Source of the DNA: Alteromonadaceae bacterium
GTDB lineage: Bacteria; Pseudomonadota; Gammaproteobacteria; Pseudomonadales; Oleiphilaceae
Length of the DNA: 18,731 nucleotides
Reading direction: 5' to 3'
Assembly (NCBI GenBank): GCA_013393545.1
Contig: JABXHG010000590.1
Coordinates: 1 to 18,731, forward strand
Made by a program: the position numbers and the translations under genes. Shown piece after piece: positions 1 through 6,567 of this stretch (the stretch's first letter is position 1; the number at the start of each line of letters is the position of its first letter). The notes under the pieces were generated by a model. It did not search any database and was not told where the DNA came from. It saw only the letters and a list, made by a program, of their open reading frames with translations.

Positions 1-150
1 GCAGAAAAGTGAGTGGAAGAAGAGGAAAGCGGTGGAAGGAGGTAGTGGAAGAATAGAAGAGTTTCATGAATGCGGTGGACGAAGTGGACAAGCTAATCAT
101 TGCGGTGCAGATGGGTGCGAAGTTTCAAATGGAGGAAGGAGGATGTGGTC
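1..150. other. Purine-rich, degraded contig end overlapping a chemoreceptor HAMP domain
   Basis: The first 60 bases on the plus strand are almost only A and G, with two C residues and a handful of T, quite unlike the balanced GC-rich sequence that follows. Read on the minus strand, this is where the neighbouring chemoreceptor should continue through its HAMP domain. Just past an in-frame stop at 93-95 the same frame still reads LVHFVHRIHETL, which resembles the end of a HAMP segment of the FNxFVxxIHxxL type. The sequence therefore looks like a corrupted copy of the real gene rather than an unrelated insertion. Low-quality contig-end sequence is the simplest explanation; true pseudogene decay is the alternative. 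Confidence 0.5.
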
Positions 151-827
151 ATCACCCGGGTTACGATATCCAGCGGTGAAGTGATGCTGCGGCCAATCAA
201 CAGCGAGAAGGCGATCAGAATCACCAGCGCCACGACTGTGGCGATGCCAATACGGATAACGTCGCTCATGAAGGCGGCATTCAGGTCGTCCATATACACA
301 CCGGTGCCGACTACCCAGCCCCAGGGCTCAAAGGTTCTGACCACGGTGAGCTTGGGTTGGGGTTTGCTGCTGCCCGCTTTGGGCCAGAGATAACTGAATT
401 CTTCCCGGGCCTGGTTGTTATCCAGCAGATCGACCATGTTCCGGAACAACGGGCGACCGTCCTGGGTCTGGAAATTGCTCAGGTCCCGGCCCACTTGCTG
501 GCTATCACCGCCGTGAACGGTCATCACTGCACGCTCATTCAAGGCGAAGTAATAGTCGTCGTTGCCGTAGGTCATGTTCTCGAGCAGCCGGCGGGCTTCG
601 GTGCGGGCCTCGCTGCTGCTGATTTCGCCATTCTCTACATCGGTTTGCAGTGTTTCCAGCAGCTGGATGGAGGTATCGAGCAGAGCATCGAGTTGCGATG
701 TTCTCTCAACTTGCAGCGAATGGCGCATATCGAGCAGGGCTGTCGCTGATATCGCCACGAGCATCAAAGCAGTGAGGACGACAAGAAGGCCGAGCTTCAC
801 CCGTACCTTTATGTTCTGGAAAAGCAT
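93..827 (-). pseudogene. Methyl-accepting chemotaxis protein, sCache_2 sensor, truncated in HAMP
   Basis: N-terminal part of a transmembrane chemoreceptor that would sense a small ligand in the periplasm and signal to CheA/CheW. The visible product has a first membrane helix at about residues 10-32, a periplasmic single-Cache domain at about 38-182 (with the typical YYFAL and WGWVVGTGVYMDD stretches), a second helix at about 190-212, and the start of HAMP with its conserved proline (SITSPLDIVTRVM, 214-226). From residue 227 the protein no longer fits the family and a stop follows at residue 245. The cytoplasmic signalling hairpin is missing, so the protein could not signal as written. The start at 827 is an ATG with an AAAGG about 9 bases upstream. 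The truncation coincides with the degraded contig end, so the gene may be intact in the organism. It is divergent from the porin. Confidence 0.8.
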
Positions 828-869
828 AGGAAATACCTTTTCGTCAAAACGTTGTTGTAATTGATTTGG

Positions 870-885
870 TGTGCGTTATATCACA
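870..885. promoter_or_regulatory. CRP/Vfr-like binding site between chemoreceptor and porin
   Basis: TGTGC-GTTATA-TCACA matches the CRP consensus TGTGA-N6-TCACA at nine of ten positions. It lies in the divergent region, 42 bp from the chemoreceptor start and 163 bp from the porin start. Catabolite or cAMP control of porins is common in gammaproteobacteria. Which gene it controls cannot be told from sequence; a strong sigma-70 promoter for the porin is not obvious (best weak candidate TTGGTG near 975 and TATGAA near 999). Confidence 0.45.
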
Positions 886-1048
886 TTAACGGCCGGCCCC
901 ACGAAAACTTGCGCAGTAGTTCCACGTACCAGCCTGCTGATCTGGCTGGAAAACTGATACTGGTCAAGAATGTTTTGGTGTTAGCCTCTAACTTAGGTTA
1001 TGAACCATGTGTAAGGAATCGTTTTTATTCCATGAACGGAGAAGTTTT

Positions 1049-2182
1049 ATGAAAAAGCACCAGTTAGCCCTGTCTGTTGCCCTTGGCAGCCTGATGACCT
1101 CCACTGCGATGGCGCAGAAGGTGGATTTGTCAGAAGTAAACGTAGACGCCTATGGCCACATCAACATGGCGATCATGCACGGTGATACGGGCAACGGTTC
1201 CGAGCAGTACATTGTTGATAACAAGTACGCCTCCAGCCGTGTGGGCACCCGGATTACCACGGATCTGGAAGATTTGGGCATGACGGTCGGTGCGCATGTG
1301 GAGTTTGAGTATCAGCACAACTCATCTCACGCAGTCACGCCAGAAGATCGTAGCGTGGATGGCGATTGGGAGAAGCGCCACATTAATCTGTTTGCCAAAG
1401 GCCGTTACGGCATGATTTCCGCTGGTCAGGGTTCTGGCGCAGGTGATGGTGCGACTGAAATGGATCTGTCAGGAACCAAAGTGGCTTCGTTCCCGGATTT
1501 GGCACTGGTTGGTGGTGCGTTGCCTTTTGTTGAAAAGAATGGAGACGGCGAGGCAAAAGTAATCAGCTCTGTTCGAAGTCAGGATTTTGAAGGCCGTTAC
1601 GATCGAATCCGGTATGATTCACCAAACTTCGGACCGTTAAAAGTGGCTGTCAGTCATGGTTACAAAGAGCAGGGTGGTGGCAATGCTGACACCTCTGAAT
1701 TGGCTGTTCGCTATGATGGAGCCATTGACGGGCTAGGCCGTATCTCGGCAGCCGTAGGCTATGCGGCCCAATACAATGAAAGTGGCGGCGCTGTTGCCCG
1801 AGACACTGTGGGTGGTTCTGTCTCCTGGTTGCACGACAGTGGCTTTAACGCGACAGGGCTTTACACCTATCGGGATTTTGATAACGGGAGGGAAGAAACC
1901 TCATTCAATATGGTAAAGCTGGGCTACAAAACCGGTAAACACTCTTTCACCGTACATCGCGCACAGGGTCAGGACTTCAACCCAATACTCAAGGATGATC
2001 AGGGCACGAACGTGTATACCGCCGCCGGCTCAGACGTGGAAATCTACGGCGCCGCCTACGTCTACCAGCCCGTCAAGCGCCTGGACGTCTACGCCGCCTT
2101 CAACAACTTCGCTCTCGATGCCGATCAGGGTGACTATGACGATGTAAACGTTGCCATGGTAGGTAGCCGTCTGAAGTTCTGA
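1049..2182 (+). CDS. Outer-membrane porin (Gram-negative beta-barrel)
   Basis: Predicted general or substrate-selective porin of about 377 residues in the outer membrane. The chosen start, ATG at 1049, gives a clean Sec signal peptide (MKKHQLALSVALGSLMTSTAMA, cut before QKVD) and has GGAG 7 bases upstream. A longer reading from 1007 would add 14 residues ahead of the signal peptide and is unlikely. The mature protein starts with an amphipathic strand (VDAYGHINMAIMHGD), followed by RVGTRITTDLEDLGMTVGAH, typical of porin_4-type barrels in which alternating strands begin near the N-terminus. It ends in a C-terminal phenylalanine (VGSRLKF), the usual barrel-assembly signal. There are no cysteines in the mature part. 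Substrate specificity cannot be read from the sequence. A single-gene transcript is likely, since the next gene is convergent. Confidence 0.88.
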   Translation: MKKHQLALSVALGSLMTSTAMAQKVDLSEVNVDAYGHINMAIMHGDTGNGSEQYIVDNKYASSRVGTRITTDLEDLGMTVGAHVEFEYQHNSSHAVTPEDRSVDGDWEKRHINLFAKGRYGMISAGQGSGAGDGATEMDLSGTKVASFPDLALVGGALPFVEKNGDGEAKVISSVRSQDFEGRYDRIRYDSPNFGPLKVAVSHGYKEQGGGNADTSELAVRYDGAIDGLGRISAAVGYAAQYNESGGAVARDTVGGSVSWLHDSGFNATGLYTYRDFDNGREETSFNMVKLGYKTGKHSFTVHRAQGQDFNPILKDDQGTNVYTAAGSDVEIYGAAYVYQPVKRLDVYAAFNNFALDADQGDYDDVNVAMVGSRLKF

Positions 2183-2224
2183 TTGCCTTGATCAGAGCTT
2201 GATAACGCAGTCCCGGGCGGCCCC

Positions 2225-3175
2225 TCAGGCCAGCCCGGCAGACTGCAACAAAAACACCCCCACCGTGACTGTCACGCTGGCCAGCAAGGTGGTCAGGGCG
2301 ATAATATTGGCTGCCAGTTTGTCATTGCCACCCAGTGCCTTGACCATGACAAAACTCGCCGCCGCCGTCGGGCTGGCGAAGAACAGAAACATCAACCCGA
2401 GTTCCCGCCCCTCAAAGCCGGCCAGCCAGGCAGCGAACGTGCAGCCAACCGGTAACAGCACCATTTTCCAGAGCGATGAGCCCAGGGCCGGGCCGCTGTC
2501 GCTGCGCAGGCTTTTCAGGGAAATGGTGGCGCCGATACACAGTAGAGCCAGTGGCAGGGTGAGGGAGGCGAAGTAATCGCCACTGGTCATTACCCAGCCG
2601 GGTAGTGTCAGGCCGGAAGCAGCCACCGGCAGGGCGACAATAACGGCTAGAATCAGGGGGTTGCGGGCGATATCTCGAGCCGTGGATGCAAAATTCATGG
2701 ACTTTTCCGGGTGGTAGGCCAGCAACACTACCACCGAAAGGGTGTTGTAAACCACAATCACCAGGCCCAGCAGCAGGCCACCGGCAGAAAGCCCGTAGTC
2801 GCCATACAGGTTGGCGGCCAGCGCCAGGCCGACAATGCCGCAGTTGCCACGAAAGGCGCCCTGCACATACACGCCCCGGTCTTCCCGGGTTATCCGGCGG
2901 GTCGACCAGACCCACACCAGCCCGAAGCTGACCAGGGTCGCCGCCAGGTAAAAGCCCAGTAATGCCGGGTTAAAGGTGGCGTCCAGGTCTGCACGGATAA
3001 TGCTGAGAAACACCAATGTTGGCAGTGTGGCCTTGAATACCAGCGCGGAAGCGGTGCTGATAAAGGCTTGATCAATCCAGCCCACCCGGCGCAGGCCGAT
3101 GCCCAGGAAAACCATCACGAACACCGGCAAAGTGGTTTCCAGTGTCCGCAGGAAAGTGTCGAGCAGGGCGCTCAA
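2225..3175 (-). CDS. AEC-family (auxin efflux carrier-like) membrane permease
   Basis: Integral inner-membrane transporter of 316 residues with about ten hydrophobic helices, of the AEC / membrane transport protein family (PF03547). Family members move organic acids such as malonate or malate, but many are uncharacterised. Diagnostic stretches are GAFRGNCGIVGLALA in the middle, the helix LPLALLCIGATI, and FFASPTAAASFVMV near the C-terminus. The start is TTG at 3175, sharing a 4-bp TTGA overlap with the stop of the upstream acylphosphatase. An AGGA sits 8 bases before it, so translational coupling is likely. The last helices abut the porin terminus in a convergent arrangement. Substrate is unknown. 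Confidence 0.85.
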   Translation of the reverse strand: MSALLDTFLRTLETTLPVFVMVFLGIGLRRVGWIDQAFISTASALVFKATLPTLVFLSIIRADLDATFNPALLGFYLAATLVSFGLVWVWSTRRITREDRGVYVQGAFRGNCGIVGLALAANLYGDYGLSAGGLLLGLVIVVYNTLSVVVLLAYHPEKSMNFASTARDIARNPLILAVIVALPVAASGLTLPGWVMTSGDYFASLTLPLALLCIGATISLKSLRSDSGPALGSSLWKMVLLPVGCTFAAWLAGFEGRELGLMFLFFASPTAAASFVMVKALGGNDKLAANIIALTTLLASVTVTVGVFLLQSAGLA

Positions 3176-3444
3176 GAGACCGTCCTGAAGTCGTCGAATT
3201 CGCCGGTGGCCGACTGCTGTTCAGCCTCAACGCCGCTTACCTCGGCCAGTGGTGAGCCATCCCAGGCCCACTCCTCCAGCGACTGAAGCCCGGCGTCGTC
3301 GCCTTCGGCAATGATTTCAACCCGACCGTCAGCCAGGTTTCGGACAATTCCCGTAAGGCCGAGAGCCCGGGCTTTTTGTTCGGTATAGGCACGGTAAGAC
3401 ACGCCCTGAACCTTACCGCTGACCAGCAGATGGTTGCGTTTCAT
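3172..3444 (-). CDS. Acylphosphatase
   Basis: Small cytosolic enzyme that hydrolyses the carboxyl-phosphate bond of acyl phosphates. From the ATG at 3444 the protein is 90 residues, the usual family size. The motif GKVQGVSYRAYT carries the phosphate-binding loop with the catalytic arginine, and GIVRNLADGRVEI carries the catalytic asparagine; both key residues are present. Two alternative starts exist upstream in frame: ATG at 3450 and GTG at 3474, the latter giving 100 residues. An AGGTG at 3453-3457 is 9 bases before the 3444 ATG but only 3 before the 3450 ATG, which favours 3444. The stop overlaps the TTG start of the AEC permease by 4 bp. A functional link between the two is not evident. 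Confidence 0.9.
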   Translation of the reverse strand: MKRNHLLVSGKVQGVSYRAYTEQKARALGLTGIVRNLADGRVEIIAEGDDAGLQSLEEWAWDGSPLAEVSGVEAEQQSATGEFDDFRTVS

Positions 3445-3494
3445 GCTCATGATCACCTGTTTGTTGTCGGTCACGATTTCTGCAATACCACGAA

Positions 3495-3520
3495 AAAGGC
3501 CTCCGGGAAGGGAGGCCTTT
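3495..3520 (-). terminator. Rho-independent terminator after tsdA
   Basis: Perfect 10-bp stem (AAAGGCCTCC / GGAGGCCTTT) with a 6-nt loop. Read on the minus strand it is followed directly by a T run. It lies 25 bp past the tsdA stop and before the acylphosphatase start, so it most likely ends the tsdBA transcript and separates it from the acylphosphatase-AEC pair. Confidence 0.85.
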
Positions 3521-3544
3521 GCACGGTATTATAACCCGAAACGC

Positions 3545-4582
3545 TTATTCTTCGTTGGCTTCAAAGTTTCTTGGAACACCAACGTTAAACGGTTTCAGGA
3601 ATGGCTTTTCACCGGTGTTCTCGTGATCAGCCAGCACTTCGCCGTCATCGGCGCTTTCCTTGCCATACATGGAGTGCTGGTGGAAGTTGTTGAACTTTTC
3701 AGCAGTCTCTTTCACATCGCCGGTGTACCGTGGGTCTTGCGGCCGCTCCTGGTTGTCCATGTAGTAGGCAATGTCCCAGGCTTCCTGGTCCGACAGGGAG
3801 TTGGGCTGGCCCAGGGGCATGTTGTTTTTGATAAAGCCGGCGGCGGTGAAAATGCGCACCATGCCGGCACCCCAGTTATTGGACATATCACCCCACAACG
3901 CCGGGTACACGGTTTCACCATCCACCCGCAGGCCAGAGCCGTCGTCGGCGTGACATACGGCGCATTCCTGCTGATACAGCTTTTCACCGTTGGCGTAGCT
4001 CAGTTCTTCCGGGCGTTCGGGTGCGGGGAAGCCACGGCCATAAATGTCCTGTTTCGGGTACATTTCCACGCCGCTGGCCAGCCATTGATGGTAGGCCGCC
4101 AGAGCCAGCATGTCGTCGCTGCCATACTCCGGCGGTGTGCCGTTCATGGAGTAGGCGAAGCAACCGGCAATGCGCTCTTCCAGGCTGTTTACGTGGCCGT
4201 TCTTGCCCCGGTAATTGGGCAAGGTCACGGCGGCCGGCCAGATAGGTGCGCTAAACGGCATGCGGCCTTCGCCCAGGTGGCAGCTGGAGCAGTTCATGTT
4301 GTTGAACACATTTTCGCCGCGCAGCTGCTGGGTGTCGGTGAACAGGTCATAGCCCCGGCGAATGGTTTCTTTCAGCTTCGGATGAATGTCGGCTTCTTCC
4401 AGATCCGCCATGGTGGGCGGAATGTGAACCAGCTGGTCTTCTTTCGGCGCCGGGAAGCCCATTTCCGTCAGTGTGTCGATGTACTGCTGAATCTCTGCGT
4501 CGGTTTTGTAGCTGTTGGCGGCGGCGGTGGCCGAGAACAACACGGTTCCTGACAAAGCGGTGTAAATCAGTTTGCGAATCAT
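3545..4582 (-). CDS. tsdA: Thiosulfate dehydrogenase / tetrathionate reductase, TsdA-like dihaem cytochrome c
   Basis: Periplasmic dihaem cytochrome that joins two thiosulfates to tetrathionate, or runs the reverse reaction. The 345-residue product has a signal peptide (cut near ATAAA-NS, residue 22) and two haem-binding motifs, CSSCH at 98-102 and CAVCH at 207-211. Between them EERIAGCFAYSMNG carries Cys141, which fits the rare cysteine axial ligand of the TsdA active-site haem. The surrounding LGEGRMPFSAPIWPA and PNYRGKNGHVNSLEER also match the family. Met255 in KNNMPLG is the likely distal ligand of the second haem. The start ATG follows the tsdB stop by 15 bp with AGGGAG about 9 bases upstream. 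The family assignment is from recalled motifs, not a search; a general dihaem cytochrome is the fallback call. Confidence 0.8.
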   Translation of the reverse strand: MIRKLIYTALSGTVLFSATAAANSYKTDAEIQQYIDTLTEMGFPAPKEDQLVHIPPTMADLEEADIHPKLKETIRRGYDLFTDTQQLRGENVFNNMNCSSCHLGEGRMPFSAPIWPAAVTLPNYRGKNGHVNSLEERIAGCFAYSMNGTPPEYGSDDMLALAAYHQWLASGVEMYPKQDIYGRGFPAPERPEELSYANGEKLYQQECAVCHADDGSGLRVDGETVYPALWGDMSNNWGAGMVRIFTAAGFIKNNMPLGQPNSLSDQEAWDIAYYMDNQERPQDPRYTGDVKETAEKFNNFHQHSMYGKESADDGEVLADHENTGEKPFLKPFNVGVPRNFEANEE

Positions 4583-4597
4583 GTCCTGGAACTCCCT

Positions 4598-5245
4598 TTA
4601 TTCTGCCACGGGGCTTTGATTGGCCAGCCATACGGCCACGGCGTGAATGTCCTCGTCGCTCATGCGTTTTGCCACGGCGCCCATCAGGTTTTGCGGATCG
4701 TTTGAGCGGGTGCCGTCCTGCCAGCTCTTGATCTGGGTCTTGATATACCCGGCGTGCTGGCCGGCAATGCCCGGGAAGGTCTCGCCGGCACCACGGCTAC
4801 CCGGGCCATGGCAGCTTTTGCAGGAAACCACGTATTCGGACCAGTCGCCCCGCTCGGCAATCTGCTCGCCACGCTTGAGTACGGCTTCGGAGGCGTTCTC
4901 GCCACCCTGACCAGGCGTTGGCTCCATTTGGGCGTAATACGCCGCTACGTCGGCGATTTGCTGGTCATTCAACATATTGGCGAAGGGCATCATGGAGGCG
5001 TTTTGCCGATCACCGTTTTTGAAATCGTGAAGTTGCTTGGCAATGTAAGCTGCGTTCATACCGGCCAGTCTTGGCCAGGATTCGCCGCCCTCGACATGTT
5101 TGCCGGAGCCATCCGCCTGGTGGCAAGCCGTGCACATGGCGGCTGCCTGCTTGCCTTTCTCTGGATCGCCTTCGGGGGCTGCCAGAGCCATGCCCGCGTG
5201 GGCCGCCAATCCCATCGCTGCCAACGTGATCGATAATTTTCTCAC
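4598..5245 (-). CDS. tsdB: Dihaem cytochrome c4-type electron acceptor, TsdB-like
   Basis: Periplasmic dihaem cytochrome of 215 residues, expected to take electrons from TsdA and pass them towards the respiratory chain. It has a signal peptide (cut after GMALA, residue 22) and two cytochrome c domains with CTACH at 38-42 and CKSCH at 142-146. Likely methionine ligands are Met86 (MMPFA) and Met188 (NLMGAVA), the cytochrome c4 pattern. The gene order tsdB then tsdA on one transcript matches that known in Pseudomonas stutzeri. The start is GTG at 5245, supported by AGAGGA about 8 bases upstream and by the signal peptide beginning immediately. Without tsdA next to it I would have called it only cytochrome c4. 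Confidence 0.78.
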   Translation of the reverse strand: MRKLSITLAAMGLAAHAGMALAAPEGDPEKGKQAAAMCTACHQADGSGKHVEGGESWPRLAGMNAAYIAKQLHDFKNGDRQNASMMPFANMLNDQQIADVAAYYAQMEPTPGQGGENASEAVLKRGEQIAERGDWSEYVVSCKSCHGPGSRGAGETFPGIAGQHAGYIKTQIKSWQDGTRSNDPQNLMGAVAKRMSDEDIHAVAVWLANQSPVAE

Positions 5246-5268
5246 GGTCAGTTCCTCTCTCAGGTTTC

Positions 5269-5282
5269 GCGCCTCCTGGCGC
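5269..5282 (-). repeat. Small hairpin in the tsdB leader
   Basis: GCGCC-tcct-GGCGC forms a 5-bp GC stem with a 4-nt loop about 25 bp before the tsdB start codon and just upstream of its ribosome-binding site. It has no T run, so it is not a terminator. It may stabilise or modulate the leader, or be chance. Confidence 0.3.
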
Positions 5283-5322
5283 TTGGGTCTTTTTGTAGCT
5301 TGCTTGTTTTTGCAGATACTCT

Positions 5323-5346
5323 CTTGATTACCGTCAATTAATCAAG
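5323..5346 (-). promoter_or_regulatory. Anr/FNR-like box in a larger palindrome upstream of tsdBA
   Basis: On the minus strand TTGAC-GGTA-ATCAA (5324-5337) matches the FNR/Anr consensus TTGAT-N4-ATCAA at nine of ten positions, and TTGAC-N4-ATCAA variants are typical of Anr sites in pseudomonads. It is nested in a perfect 8-bp inverted repeat, CTTGATTA-N8-TAATCAAG. It lies about 79-92 bp before the tsdB start. A possible -10 (TACAAA, 5292-5297) is about 36 bp from the box centre, slightly more than the class II spacing of about 32. Oxygen-responsive control of tsdBA is inferred. Confidence 0.5.
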
Positions 5347-5389
5347 CTTCCTAATGTAAAACTGTGTGACTGTGTGACCGCATGCCACT

Positions 5390-5722
5390 TTACAGCCAGC
5401 CGCTTTGCTGCATGGCCATGTAAGTAAGGGTACCAGCTGCAATCGACAACAGGGCATTGCGGCGCCATAGATGAATCAATAGCACCAGTGTGCCGGCCAG
5501 CAGGGCATCAACTCCGGGCAGAGAGGCCTGCCAGCTGGCCGAGCGCTGCAGAAACACCGTGGCCAGCAGCGCCATGACGGCAGCGGGCAGAAAGCGCCCA
5601 AGGTGTTTGACCAGTGGGTGGTCAGTATGGCGGTGAAAGAAAACAAAAGGTACCACACGGGTTGCGAAGGTCGCGGCAGCGGTCACCGCAATGAATGCGG
5701 CAATATAGGTTGCATCAGTCAT
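5390..5722 (-). CDS. azlD: AzlD-family branched-chain amino acid export subunit
   Basis: Small inner-membrane partner of AzlC; the pair exports branched-chain amino acids or analogues (AzlCD in Bacillus, YgaZH in E. coli). The 110-residue product has about four hydrophobic helices and the family's N-terminal pattern ATFATRVVPFVFF, followed by LPAAVMALLATVFL. Its start overlaps the azlC stop by 8 bp, so the two are almost certainly co-translated. The gene ends about 145 bp upstream of tsdB on the same strand, with no clear terminator between; the region holds only the tandem ACTGTGTG pair near 5361-5376 and the tsdBA control site. Substrate is inferred from family only. Confidence 0.85.
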   Translation of the reverse strand: MTDATYIAAFIAVTAAATFATRVVPFVFFHRHTDHPLVKHLGRFLPAAVMALLATVFLQRSASWQASLPGVDALLAGTLVLLIHLWRRNALLSIAAGTLTYMAMQQSGWL

Positions 5723-6419
5723 GACAGGCCTCTGCGCCGGTAAGCCGGGCGCGATGGTGGCGATAATGCAGCAGCAGGACCATGGTCACAATAGCAATGC
5801 CGGCAATCAGCTGGTGAGTTGGCGGCACAAATAACATGGCCAGGCCAGCCGCCAGCGCGCCGCTCCAGATGGGAAAGGCGTCGCCCAGCGCCTTGAATTG
5901 CTCAATGGTCAGAACGATGAACAACGCCACCAGAGCGAATTCGATTCCGGTGCTGTTGAACGCCACCATTTCGCCGAGTAGGCCGCCCAGCGCACAACCG
6001 ATCACCCAATAAAGCTGGTTGAGTGCGGTGATGCGAAAATCCAGTTGCTGTTCACCGGCTTTATCATTGGATCTGGGGCGGCTGGTCAGCAGTGAATAGG
6101 TTTCATCGGTGAGCCCGAAAATCAGGTAGGCCTTGCGCCAGCCCGCGCCCCGGAATTGGCCCAGCAACGACAGCCCATAGAACAGGTGCCGGGCATTGAG
6201 CACAAACATGGCAACGGCCACTTCCACCAGCCCCGCATTGGCGGCCAGCAGGCTGACGGCCAGAATCTGGCCGGCGCCAGCGTAGATTACCACGCCCATC
6301 AGCGGCGCAATCCACCAGGCATAATCGAGCTGAGTAGCGAACAGCACGCCAAAGGCGGTGCCGAGCGGCAAATAGCCGAACAGAATGGGCAGGGTTAACT
6401 TGAAGGCAGTCTGGTTCAT
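5715..6419 (-). CDS. azlC: AzlC-family branched-chain amino acid permease, large subunit
   Basis: Inner-membrane permease of 234 residues that works with AzlD in amino-acid export. Family hallmarks are the start PILFGYLPLGTAFGVLF, then MGVVIYAGAGQILAVSLL, the stretch VLNARHLFYGLSLL, and FGLTDETYSLL. There are about seven membrane helices. The ATG at 6419 has only a weak ribosome-binding site (TAAG), but no better start exists and the N-terminus matches the family. It is first in a two-gene operon and divergent from a chemoreceptor gene, with 148 bp between them holding a good sigma-70 promoter for this operon. An Lrp or LysR regulator gene, sometimes found beside azlCD, is absent here. Confidence 0.87.
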   Translation of the reverse strand: MNQTAFKLTLPILFGYLPLGTAFGVLFATQLDYAWWIAPLMGVVIYAGAGQILAVSLLAANAGLVEVAVAMFVLNARHLFYGLSLLGQFRGAGWRKAYLIFGLTDETYSLLTSRPRSNDKAGEQQLDFRITALNQLYWVIGCALGGLLGEMVAFNSTGIEFALVALFIVLTIEQFKALGDAFPIWSGALAAGLAMLFVPPTHQLIAGIAIVTMVLLLHYRHHRARLTGAEACHD

Positions 6420-6448
6420 TAGCTTACAAACGTTGGCAAAAACGGTCG

Positions 6449-6477
6449 ATCATAGGGGAAACCGTCCGGTATTTGAA
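6449..6477 (-). promoter_or_regulatory. Sigma-70 promoter for azlCD
   Basis: On the minus strand TTCAAA (6472-6477) and TATGAT (6449-6454) are separated by exactly 17 bp. They match the -35 at four of six and the -10 at five of six positions. Transcription would start near 6442, leaving a leader of roughly 20 bases before the azlC start. Confidence 0.5.
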
Positions 6478-6509
6478 GTGCCGTCGTTACCAGTCTGAAA
6501 GCCCGTACA

Positions 6510-6536
6510 TAAAAGTGTCATAGAACCGGCCTACCC
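6510..6536 (+). promoter_or_regulatory. Candidate sigma-28 (FliA) promoter for the chemoreceptor at 6568
   Basis: TAAAAGTG, 11 bases, then GCCTACCC. The spacing equals that of the FliA consensus TAAAGTTT-N11-GCCGATAA. The core bases TAAA and GCC are kept, but the rest of the -10 is poor. It would start transcription about 25 bp before the gene, which is a good distance. Chemoreceptor genes are usual FliA targets, so context adds support. Confidence 0.35.
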
Positions 6537-6567
6537 TCCACGCAAACGAGGTTTAACCGGAGTATTT

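Noticed and set aside
929..949. CCAGCC-N9-GGCTGG inverted repeat in the porin leader region
   Set aside because: Six-bp arms with a 9-nt spacer and no T run; it may be a weak hairpin but nothing supports a function.
861..1052. 63-codon frame ahead of the porin
   Set aside because: It overlaps the CRP-like box and the porin leader and start, has no ribosome-binding site, and gives no recognisable protein.
3528..3533. Perfect TATAAT on the minus strand after tsdA
   Set aside because: No -35 element is found at 17 bp, and a transcript from it would start at the tsdA terminator hairpin. Probably chance AT-rich sequence.
3434..4552. 372-codon open frame on the plus strand
   Set aside because: It lies opposite tsdA, whose haem motifs and signal peptide are clear. 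The protein is rich in His, Val and Gly without any domain, as expected for an antisense shadow of GC-rich coding sequence.
5361..5376. Tandem ACTGTGTG pair
   Set aside because: Only two copies of 8 bp between azlD and tsdB; too short to call a repeat element or operator.
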